From an uncultured Bacteroidota bacterium (GTDB lineage Bacteria > Bacteroidota > Bacteroidia > Chitinophagales > Chitinophagaceae), in assembly GCA_946479535.1 (NCBI GenBank), contig CAMLGP010000093.1, positions 1-8,307 of the forward strand: a stretch of DNA of 8,307 nucleotides, in the 5' to 3' direction. The number at the start of each line of letters is the position of its first letter. Within the stretch, counting starts at the first letter, position 1. Below the pieces are notes generated by a model that saw only the letters and a program-made list of their open reading frames with translations, did not search any database and was not told the DNA's origin. This document shows, one piece after another, positions 1-5,668 of this stretch. The translations under genes were made by a program, and so were the position numbers.

Positions 1-958
1 GTTATTCATTCCGGCCATCAATCTACTGATGTATCTCGGCTGCGTTGGGGTGGTTTTATATTTCGGCGAATCATCCCGGATGGGTGCCGCATACGGTCTC
101 GCAATAATCGTAACGATGTTGATGACCACGATTCTTTATTCCAATTATCTTGTCTTGCACCGGGCAAAACCCTACCTGATTTGGATATTCCTGGTAGGAT
201 ATTTCATAGTTGAAAGCGGCTACCTGGTTGCCCTTATGAATAAATTCATACATGGTGGTTATATTACATTAATTGTTGGCGGCCTGATGTTCCTGGTAAT
301 GTATATCTGGTACCGTGCAAGGAAGATCAAGAACCGTTACGTGGAATTTGTGCGCATGGAACATTATATCCCCAAGATCCAGGAATTGAGTAATGACCGC
401 GCAGTTCCCAAATACGCCACTCACCTGGTATATCTTACATCTGCCAATAATCCCAAGGAAATTGAGCATAAGATCATCTATTCCATCCTGAACAAGAAAC
501 CAAAGCGGGCAGATATTTACTGGTTTGTGCATGTAGATACTATGGATGATCCCTATACCTGTGAATACAAGGTTGACCATATCATTCCCAATGATATCAT
601 CCGGATCGATTTCCGTCTTGGGTTCCGTATGGAGCCACGTATTAACCTGATGTTCCGCAAAGTGGTGGAAGATCTTGTTGCCAACAAAGAAGTGAATATC
701 ATCAGCCGGTATGAAAGTCTGGCAAGCAGTAATACCGTTGGGGATTTTCAATTTATGGTCATGGAAAAATACCTTAGCCAGGATAATGAGTTACCTTTCT
801 CCGAAAGAGTGATCATGAAATTGCATTTCTGGCTTAAGGAACATAGCCTGTCAGAAGAGAGAGGTTTTGGATTGGACGTAGCCAATGTGACGGTAGAGAA
901 ATTTCCGCTGATAGTTGCCCCCGTCACCAATCTTAAGCTGCGAAGAGTAGAAGACTAA
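1..958 (+). CDS. kup: Kup-family potassium uptake protein, C-terminal half (5' end outside window)
   Basis: Potassium:proton symporter of the KUP/HAK/KT family in the cytoplasmic membrane. The reading frame is open from base 2, and the first visible residues (LFIPAINLLM) match the family's 'IP.iN' segment, so the ATG at 29 is internal and not the start. Visible are the end of one membrane helix, then three more (counting from the ATG at 29: about residues 18-41, 50-70 and 76-93). They include the family-like FGESSRMGAAYG and HGGYITL segments. A soluble cytoplasmic domain of about 210 residues follows. About 318 codons are visible, against roughly 620-670 for full family members, so about half the gene is missing. 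No clear intrinsic terminator follows within 100 bp. The family call is firm; ion specificity is inferred from the family. Confidence 0.9.
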   Translation, partial: LFIPAINLLMYLGCVGVVLYFGESSRMGAAYGLAIIVTMLMTTILYSNYLVLHRAKPYLIWIFLVGYFIVESGYLVALMNKFIHGGYITLIVGGLMFLVMYIWYRARKIKNRYVEFVRMEHYIPKIQELSNDRAVPKYATHLVYLTSANNPKEIEHKIIYSILNKKPKRADIYWFVHVDTMDDPYTCEYKVDHIIPNDIIRIDFRLGFRMEPRINLMFRKVVEDLVANKEVNIISRYESLASSNTVGDFQFMVMEKYLSQDNELPFSERVIMKLHFWLKEHSLSEERGFGLDVANVTVEKFPLIVAPVTNLKLRRVED

Positions 959-1061
959 GGAACCAGCCATTAACACCATGCGCTACGTGCATTTGAAATT
1001 CTGTGTTAGATCAAATAAAACTTAAACCCAGGATTTCAAACTATTTATCTATTTTGGAGCC

Positions 1062-1850
1062 TTGCCTTCTTTCATCTGGTATATCATCGGCAGCATTGCC
1101 TTTCTTTCCATCCTGTTATATTTTATCCAGGAGAAGTTCATATTTAATCCCGAAAAGTTAAAGCAGGATTTCCAGTTCAAATACGATATCCCATTTAAAG
1201 AGTATTTTTTTGATGTGGCGCCCGGTGTCCGGATAAATGGCCTTCATTTTTTCCGGGAAAAACCGGCTGGCCTGATCCTGTATTTTCATGGGAATAGCAG
1301 GAGTATAAAAGGATGGGCAAAATACTCCCGTGATTTTTACCGGTATAATTATGATGTAGTGCTGGTGGATTATCGTGGCTTTGGCAAAAGCACCGGCAAA
1401 CGCGGTGAAAAAGAAATGCTGGATGATATGCAGTTTGTATATGATACGCTGCTCAAAACCTATCCAGAGCACCATATCATTGCCTATGGCAGAAGTATCG
1501 GTAGCGGATTTGCAGCAAAAATTGCATCAGATAATAAGCCCCGTTACCTGATATTGGATGCACCCTATTACAGCTTTACCAAAGTTGCTGAACGTTTTTT
1601 GCCAATTCTGCCAGTACGGTTTGTCTTGAGATATAAATTAAGGACTGATAAATGGATCAGGCGGGTAAATTGCCATACCTATATTATTCATGGCACCCGT
1701 GATATGCTGATACCTATCCGCCATAGCGAGAAATTGCAGCAATTAAACCCTAACAAGATCACACTGATAAGAATTCATGGAGGTGGACACAATAATCTGC
1801 CCCGGTTTGATGAATACCATAATTTCATCAGGGATATTCTGAAATATTGA
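1062..1850 (+). CDS. Membrane-anchored alpha/beta hydrolase, BEM46/ABHD13-like (copy 1)
   Basis: Serine hydrolase of the alpha/beta fold; the substrate is unknown. Residues 4-21 form one hydrophobic N-terminal helix, followed by the family-like QEKFIFNPEKL segment. The oxyanion strand is LYFHGN (73-78). The nucleophile elbow is GRSIGSG with Ser145, the acid is Asp214 in HGTRD, and the base is His243 in GGGHNN, so the triad is complete. YRGFGKSTGKR (104-114) is also typical of BEM46/ABHD13 proteins. The start must be the TTG at 1062: the frame is closed by a stop at 1023, no ATG/GTG lies between, and the next Met is residue 119. GGAG at 1056-1059 is only 2 nt from TTG, too close for a normal ribosome site. 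The protein is paralogous to the hydrolase at 3142-3960 but lacks its basic N-terminus. It lies 103 bp after kup and 123 bp before the lipoprotein gene. Lipid or ester substrates would be a guess. Confidence 0.85.
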   Translation: MPSFIWYIIGSIAFLSILLYFIQEKFIFNPEKLKQDFQFKYDIPFKEYFFDVAPGVRINGLHFFREKPAGLILYFHGNSRSIKGWAKYSRDFYRYNYDVVLVDYRGFGKSTGKRGEKEMLDDMQFVYDTLLKTYPEHHIIAYGRSIGSGFAAKIASDNKPRYLILDAPYYSFTKVAERFLPILPVRFVLRYKLRTDKWIRRVNCHTYIIHGTRDMLIPIRHSEKLQQLNPNKITLIRIHGGGHNNLPRFDEYHNFIRDILKY

Positions 1851-1973
1851 TCTTTTTGCGGAGGGTATGATTTTGAAATATCCCTAAATGGCCCATGTTA
1901 AGAATTATCTAATTCGCTATATCTTTATGAACTAAAGCGCCTGGCGCACGTCCAATATTTAAATGAACCACTT

Positions 1974-3122
1974 ATGAAACTAAAACTTTACACTGTAGTT
2001 TTCATTACCCTTACCGCCCTTTTTTTCTCCTGTAAATCGGCGGAAAAGATGTACCTGAAAGGTAATTATGATGAGGCTGTTGAACTGGCCGCCAAAAAAC
2101 TCAGCAAAAAACCTAATGATGCCGGACTGTTGCAAACACTTCAAAGTGCTTATCGCTTTGCAATAGACGACCATGAAAGCAGGATCCGCAATTTTGCCAA
2201 CAGTTTTGATGACCTGAAATATGAACGTGTTTACCAGGAGTACCTGGACCTGCAACGTTTGTATGATGCGGTCCACCGCTCTCCCGCTGTATTTGATATA
2301 GTACAGCCAACCGATTATTCCGCTTATATCACTACCTATAAGGAGCAGGCTGCCAATGCAAGAGTTGAACGTGGACAAACCCTGATGGATAATAATACCA
2401 AACAGGGAGCCAGGGATGCCTATTTTGAATTCCAGCGTGCGCTTGATCTTAAGCCGGGAGATATTGCCATACGTCAGAAACTGGACGATGCCTATGCCAA
2501 TGCAGTCACCAATGTAGTATTACTGCCCCTGACCAGGTATGGCTTTCAGTATAGCTCCTATAATTTCGACATGAATAATTTCAATGTAGATATCATGCGT
2601 TACCTGAACAATAATAATAGCAACCGGTTTATACGCTATTACCAGGCTGCAGAGGCCAGAGGTTATAATATGCGCATGGATAATACCGTTGAAATGAAAT
2701 TCAGTGATGTGAATATTGGGCGTTACCGTGATCAGCGCAGCACCCGTGAAGTAACCAAACAGGTTGTTGGAAAAGAAATAGTGTATAAAAAAGACTCTGT
2801 AGTGAAAGAATGGATCACTGTAAAAGCAACAATTTCTACCACTACCCGTAGCATCCAGGCCGACGGATTATTGCAGGCCACCATACGGGATTATAATGAT
2901 CGCTTTTTGTGGAGTGATACTTACAGAGGAGATTATAGCTGGCAGGCAAGTTTTTCTACCTTTACCGGCGATGAAAGGGCACTGAGTGATGAGGATAAAA
3001 AGCTGATTGCACAAAAAGAACAATGGCCTCCTTCCAATGATGAGATCATACGCATCATCATGAATGAGATCAGGAATAAAACCGAATGTGGCATCAGCGA
3101 TTATTTTAAACGAATGAATTAA
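1974..3122 (+). CDS. Lipoprotein with N-terminal TPR-like helices, unknown function
   Basis: A 382-residue predicted lipoprotein. Residues 1-19 form a signal peptide with basic start and hydrophobic core, ending in the lipobox LFFS-Cys20, so the mature protein should be lipid-anchored in the envelope. Residues 24-60 (YLKGNYDEAVELAAKKL..KPND) and about 130-175 (DAYFEFQRALDLKPGD) look like TPR helix pairs. The rest, about 180-335, is predicted strand-rich with many Asn, Tyr and Arg; it is not recognised as a known domain. An asparagine run (NNNN) sits at 212-215. The ATG at 1974 is chosen because it gives the intact signal peptide; no Shine-Dalgarno is seen. It is flanked by two paralogous hydrolases, with only 19 bp to the second, which suggests a shared envelope task, perhaps as a scaffold or partner. 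That role is inference. Confidence 0.8.
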   Translation: MKLKLYTVVFITLTALFFSCKSAEKMYLKGNYDEAVELAAKKLSKKPNDAGLLQTLQSAYRFAIDDHESRIRNFANSFDDLKYERVYQEYLDLQRLYDAVHRSPAVFDIVQPTDYSAYITTYKEQAANARVERGQTLMDNNTKQGARDAYFEFQRALDLKPGDIAIRQKLDDAYANAVTNVVLLPLTRYGFQYSSYNFDMNNFNVDIMRYLNNNNSNRFIRYYQAAEARGYNMRMDNTVEMKFSDVNIGRYRDQRSTREVTKQVVGKEIVYKKDSVVKEWITVKATISTTTRSIQADGLLQATIRDYNDRFLWSDTYRGDYSWQASFSTFTGDERALSDEDKKLIAQKEQWPPSNDEIIRIIMNEIRNKTECGISDYFKRMN

Positions 3123-3141
3123 CCCCCTTTCCATTGGCTGT

Positions 3142-3960
3142 ATGCAAAAATCAAGGGCGAGAAAGATAAAACGGTGGCTGTGGGCGATAGTATTGGTTTA
3201 TGTGGTGATTGGACTGTTGTTATATTTCTTCCAGGAAAAGATCATCTTTCATCCCCAAAAGCTGGCCTTTGAACACAAGTACAATTTTTCAATTCCTTAT
3301 AAAGAGATCAATCTCCGGGTTACTGATTCCAGGAACCTGGGGATTGTTCAGTTTACAGTACCTGACTCCGTTTGCAAGGGCGTGGTTTTATATTTCCATG
3401 GCAATATGCGTAACATTGAACGTTATGCCCCATTTGCCCCCCAATTTACCCGCAATAATTATGAAGTTTGGATGATGGATTATCCAGGTTATGGAAAAAG
3501 TACCGGGAAAAGATCAGAGCAGGGATTCTATGAAGATGCACTGGAATTCTATAAAATGGCCCGGGCCAGGTTTCCTAAAGACAGTATTATCATTTATGGT
3601 AAATCAATGGGAACGGGGATAGCGGCTCAACTGGCTTCCGTTAGGGATTGCAAGCGGCTTATTCTGGAAACGCCCTATTATGATTTTCCTTCCGTTATGC
3701 AGCATTATATTCCCATATACCCCGTAAGTCTGATGCTGCACTACCAGTTGCCTACGCATGAGTATATTGAAATGGTAAAAGCTCCTATTACCATATTTCA
3801 CGGTACAGCTGATGGGGTGATTGCCTACTCCAATGCTAAAAGGCTTATCCCATTGCTGCGCAAAACAGATGAATTCATCAGCATTAAAGAGGGTAGTCAT
3901 AATGACCTCTACCAATTCCCCAGATGCACTAAGAAGATTGACTCCCTTCTGGCACTTTAA
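3142..3960 (+). CDS. Membrane-anchored alpha/beta hydrolase, BEM46/ABHD13-like (copy 2)
   Basis: Second serine hydrolase of the cassette, 272 residues. A basic N-terminus (KSRARKIKR) precedes one membrane helix at about 13-30, consistent with a cytoplasmic N-terminus and the catalytic domain outside the cytoplasm (inference from the positive-inside rule). LYFHGN at 83-88 forms the oxyanion strand. The elbow GKSMGTG holds Ser155, Asp224 lies in HGTAD and His253 in GSHND, so the triad is complete. It matches copy 1 throughout: FFQEKIIFHPQKL, the shared DY.G.GKSTGKR block, ETPYYDF against DAPYYSF, and P.RFVLRYKL against PVSLMLHYQL. It therefore arose by duplication, but the copies have diverged and neither is decayed. 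It starts 19 bp after the lipoprotein stop, so the two are likely one transcript. The substrate is unknown. Confidence 0.87.
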   Translation: MQKSRARKIKRWLWAIVLVYVVIGLLLYFFQEKIIFHPQKLAFEHKYNFSIPYKEINLRVTDSRNLGIVQFTVPDSVCKGVVLYFHGNMRNIERYAPFAPQFTRNNYEVWMMDYPGYGKSTGKRSEQGFYEDALEFYKMARARFPKDSIIIYGKSMGTGIAAQLASVRDCKRLILETPYYDFPSVMQHYIPIYPVSLMLHYQLPTHEYIEMVKAPITIFHGTADGVIAYSNAKRLIPLLRKTDEFISIKEGSHNDLYQFPRCTKKIDSLLAL

Positions 3961-3974
3961 AAAAAGTGGTTTTT
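3953..3974 (+). terminator. Weak candidate intrinsic terminator after hydrolase copy 2
   Basis: CACTTT (3953-3958), a loop of four A, then AAAGTG (3963-3968), followed by GGTTTTT. The stem overlaps the last codons and the stop. It is A/T-rich and only 6 bp long, so it would be weak. It is the only hairpin followed by a T-tract near the end of this operon. Confidence 0.35.
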
Positions 3975-4072
3975 AAACGCTTTTAAAGATTTCAACCTTT
4001 CATTTCAGGTTTAGAGAATTCCTGCAAATTGCTGCTATAGGCATTCTAAATTCTGTTTCAATTGGAGCACAC

Positions 4073-4127
4073 ATCCTAAGGAGATCCTGGGGAGATCCTG
4101 GGGTTATCCTAGGGTTATCCTAGGCTT
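4073..4127. repeat. Five tandem 11-bp repeats, consensus ATCCTRGGGWK
   Basis: Units start at 4073, 4084, 4095, 4106 and 4117, with an exact 11-bp period. The first is ATCCTAAGGAG and the last ATCCTAGGCTT. Neighbouring units differ by only one or two bases, in a graded series from the GAG-ending to the GTT-ending type. ATCCT is invariant. The 11-bp period is close to one DNA helical turn, so all units face the same side of the helix. There are no spacers, so it is not CRISPR. Function unknown. Confidence 0.85.
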
Positions 4128-4145
4128 TTAAGTACCTAAAAGCCT
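4122..4145. repeat. Perfect 9-bp inverted repeat overlapping the 11-bp array
   Basis: AGGCTTTTA (4122-4130) and its exact reverse complement TAAAAGCCT (4137-4145) are separated by AGTACC. The left arm lies in the last 11-bp unit. A competing pairing also exists: TTAAGTAC (4128-4135) with GTACTTAA (4162-4169). No T-tract follows, so it is not a convincing terminator. It could be an RNA or cruciform hairpin, or a protein site. Confidence 0.6.
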
Positions 4146-4147
4146 TG

Positions 4148-4210
4148 TATAACCTTAGAATGTACTTAAGATATTCTTAGCATGACCTAAAGATATAACC
4201 TTGAAATGTA
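4148..4210 (+). repeat. Imperfect 17-bp direct repeat pair
   Basis: TATAACCTTAGAATGTA at 4148-4164 recurs as TATAACCTTGAAATGTA at 4194-4210, with two adjacent mismatches and a 46-bp offset. Other CCTAA/CTTAG fragments lie between the copies (near 4176 and 4186), so the area may be an older, decayed extension of the repeats to the left. Confidence 0.5.
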
Positions 4211-4280
4211 ATGGGTTATATTTCCTGACAGGGTCTGATTTGTATTTAACCTGGTGGTTCTTTAGTCGGATAGTGTAAAA

Positions 4281-4288
4281 TAAATTTG
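4281..4288 (+). promoter_or_regulatory. Bacteroidota -7 promoter element (TAAATTTG)
   Basis: Exact match to the TAnnTTTG -7 consensus of Bacteroidota primary sigma factor promoters, 46 bp before the membrane protein start. Transcription would begin near 4295, inside the inverted repeats. No TTTG at the right distance for the -33 element is present; the best is a poor TTTA at 4261-4264. The promoter would therefore be weak or need help. Confidence 0.45.
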
Positions 4289-4295
4289 TCATTAT

Positions 4296-4321
4296 GTAAA
4301 CTTTACTTTACTTTTAGTAAA
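4296..4321. promoter_or_regulatory. Overlapping GTAAA/TTTAC inverted repeats, candidate operator
   Basis: GTAAA-C-TTTAC (4296-4306) is a perfect 11-bp palindrome. It is followed directly by TTTAC (4307-4311), five bases, and GTAAA (4317-4321), a second perfect inverted repeat. The block starts 8 bp after the -7 element and so covers the predicted transcription start. This is where a repressor would act. The obvious candidate is the small Cro/CI-type regulator encoded second in the same operon (inference). Confidence 0.45.
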
Positions 4322-4334
4322 TAATATTTGACAT

Positions 4335-4805
4335 ATGCAACGCCGCCTTCTGCTACCTAACCGGTTTAAGCTAATTGGGTTTCTAGCTCTGATTCCCTTC
4401 CTGGCTTTAGGAATTGCCGTAAGATTTTTTGATTATGGGTTTACCTTCTTAACCCGTAAGAGTGTATGGAATCTCTCCGCAGGAAATAGTTCTTCCAACA
4501 TTACAGACTTTCAAAACTATTCCGATGAACTGGCCCTCACAGGCATAATTATCAGCCTGCTGCTAATTGCTTTCTCAAGAGAAAAACAGGAAGATGAGTT
4601 CATTTCACAGTTAAGACTTGAATCATTGCAATGGGCGGTATTGATCAATTACGTGCTCCTGATAGCGGCTACCTGGATAGTTTATCAATTTGCCTATATT
4701 GATGTGATGATGTATAATATGCTCACTGTGCTCCTGCTATTCATACTCCGGTTTCATATCCTGCTTTGGAAAAATAAATATTCAACTGACCATCAAAAGT
4801 CCTGA
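4335..4805 (+). CDS. Four-helix integral membrane protein of unknown function, paired with an HTH regulator
   Basis: A 156-residue membrane protein with helices at about 12-33, 66-80, 99-118 and 123-143, and basic or charged ends. Between helices 2 and 3 is a charged block, FSREKQEDEFISQLRLESLQ, followed by WAVLINY. From memory, this resembles a block in small uncharacterised Bacteroidota membrane proteins encoded beside HTH regulators; I cannot name a Pfam family with certainty. Residues 47-58 are Ser/Asn-rich and probably loop out of the membrane between helices 1 and 2. The ATG at 4335 is used; no Shine-Dalgarno is seen. The regulator gene begins 3 bp after this stop, so the two are surely one operon. 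The arrangement parallels membrane protein/YozG-like regulator pairs in Firmicutes, but sensing, immunity or envelope roles would be guesses. Confidence 0.75.
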   Translation: MQRRLLLPNRFKLIGFLALIPFLALGIAVRFFDYGFTFLTRKSVWNLSAGNSSSNITDFQNYSDELALTGIIISLLLIAFSREKQEDEFISQLRLESLQWAVLINYVLLIAATWIVYQFAYIDVMMYNMLTVLLLFILRFHILLWKNKYSTDHQKS

Positions 4806-4808
4806 CCC

Positions 4809-5009
4809 ATGAAGAATACCATTCGTGTAGAACGGGCCATTCACCAGATAACCCAGCAGGAACTGGCTGAAAAGATCGGTGTATCACGTCAAACCATCAA
4901 TGCCATAGAGAGTAATAAGTATATTCCTTCTACTGTGCTGGCATTAAAGATTGCCCTGTTGTTCCAGAAGCATGTAGAAGAAATTTTTACGCTGGAAGAA
5001 AACGATTAA
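4809..5009 (+). CDS. Small Cro/CI (XRE)-family helix-turn-helix regulator, YozG-like
   Basis: A 66-residue DNA-binding protein made almost only of an HTH_3 domain. QQELAEKIGV (about 17-26) is the first helix of the motif and SRQTINAIESNK (about 27-38) the recognition helix, followed by YIPSTVLALKIALLF and the VEEIF.LEE ending typical of YozG/YgzD-like regulators. It has no sensor domain, so it probably acts as a dimer bound to a palindromic operator. It lies 3 bp after the membrane protein gene and is co-transcribed with it. The GTAAA/TTTAC repeats upstream of the pair are its best candidate target, giving negative autoregulation. The partner membrane protein may modulate it, but nothing in the sequence proves this. 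Confidence 0.9.
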   Translation: MKNTIRVERAIHQITQQELAEKIGVSRQTINAIESNKYIPSTVLALKIALLFQKHVEEIFTLEEND

Positions 5010-5076
5010 ACCATTTACATGAACTCATCCGCAGTTATCATACAAATTCAGATTTTTTCACCTTAAAATTTAAAAA

Positions 5077-5559
5077 ATGAAACAATTAAAAATTGTTCCA
5101 GCTAACTGGTATTACCGGTTAGCCGGATGGCTCTTGCCATTACTCACCCTTTTGGTTTTTTCCTGCAAAAAAAATACTGTTGAAATGCCGCCCAAACTGA
5201 CAGACCTGAATGCAGTAGCCAATGTGCTGCAGGGAGAAGTCTATACCGGGCCCCTAGAAGCATACCAGGAGGAAGACGGTATAGTGTTCGGATTCGATAA
5301 CTGGAAAACAATATTTGTATTGGAAAAATTAAATTTTGATCCTCTGCCAATCTGTGGAATAAACATTGAACATGCAAAAATAATATATAGCGAATCTGGC
5401 ATTTTAGTTCACAACGAAGCAACAAAGGAAACCTGGACTTATGCAAACAATGACAACGAAAGCCAGCAGAAGTTTGAAAAAGCAAAGAAATACCTTGCCA
5501 ATGATCCAGGCGTGGCATTGATCTCTGGTCATACAAAGATCCATACAAACTGGAAATAG
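5077..5559 (+). CDS. Small orphan lipoprotein, unknown function
   Basis: A 160-residue predicted lipoprotein. A long signal peptide with a hydrophobic core at about 16-29 ends in the lipobox LVFS-Cys30, followed by KKN. The mature part is about 130 residues and mostly polar. It includes a likely strand segment at 50-110 (VLQGEVYTG...GIVFGFDNWKTIFVLEK), one Cys at about 93, and a charged helix near 127-140 (ESQQKFEKAKKYLAND). I do not recognise a domain. The start is the ATG after an A-rich leader (TTTAAAAA), normal for Bacteroidota. It lies 67 bp after the HTH gene in the same direction, so it may be read through from that operon or have its own weak promoter; no TAnnTTTG is seen. It converges on oxyR and shares a terminator with it. 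Confidence 0.65.
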   Translation: MKQLKIVPANWYYRLAGWLLPLLTLLVFSCKKNTVEMPPKLTDLNAVANVLQGEVYTGPLEAYQEEDGIVFGFDNWKTIFVLEKLNFDPLPICGINIEHAKIIYSESGILVHNEATKETWTYANNDNESQQKFEKAKKYLANDPGVALISGHTKIHTNWK

Positions 5560-5584
5560 AATTTCAATGATGAAAGGCGGATGG

Positions 5585-5614
5585 AAAGCTAACTGTGCGC
5601 ACAGTTAGCCTTTT
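5585..5614. terminator. Bidirectional intrinsic terminator between the lipoprotein gene and oxyR
   Basis: A perfect 22-bp palindrome at 5588-5609: a 9-bp stem GCTAACTGT / ACAGTTAGC with a GCGC loop. AAA precedes it and C-TTTT follows. It lies between convergent genes, so the stem can end transcripts from both: the T-tract serves the + strand, and the upstream A-tract gives a short U-tract on the - strand. Confidence 0.8.
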
Positions 5615-5668
5615 GCATATTCGTATCCCTGGCAGGAAACTATTAATGGAAGCAGCGGGGGATCAAAA

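Larger units (their letters stand above)
3961..4334. other. Gene-free 374-bp intergenic region with layered short repeats
   Basis: No plausible coding frame on either strand. From left to right it holds the end of a weak terminator, then about 100 bp with no recognised feature, and an 11-bp tandem repeat array (4073-4127). Next come a perfect 9-bp inverted repeat (4122-4145), a 17-bp imperfect direct repeat (4148-4164 and 4194-4210), a TAnnTTTG element (4281-4288) and GTAAA/TTTAC inverted repeats (4296-4321) just before the next gene. It separates the hydrolase operon from the membrane protein/regulator operon. Confidence 0.8.

Noticed and set aside
269..751. 160-codon open frame on the - strand inside kup
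   Set aside because: It lies wholly within the well-supported Kup frame and its translation shows no recognisable domain; it is a shadow frame.
1920..1927. TATCTTTA as the -7 element for the lipoprotein gene
   Set aside because: It has one mismatch at the final G of TAnnTTTG and no TTTG at the proper upstream distance; too weak to call.
1937..1947. GCGCC-T-GGCGC palindrome in the lipoprotein leader
   Set aside because: It is perfect but only 11 bp, with no supporting context; at this length it can occur by chance.
4073..4127. CRISPR array
   Set aside because: The 11-bp units are contiguous with no spacers, and no cas gene is present.
4122..4145. Terminator for the hydrolase operon
   Set aside because: The hairpin is about 160 bp after the stop, its stem is A/T-rich and it has no T-tract.
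5144..5548. 134-codon open frame on the - strand opposite the small lipoprotein
   Set aside because: The + strand frame has a clear signal peptide and lipobox with a proper start; the - strand product is low-complexity and unfamiliar.
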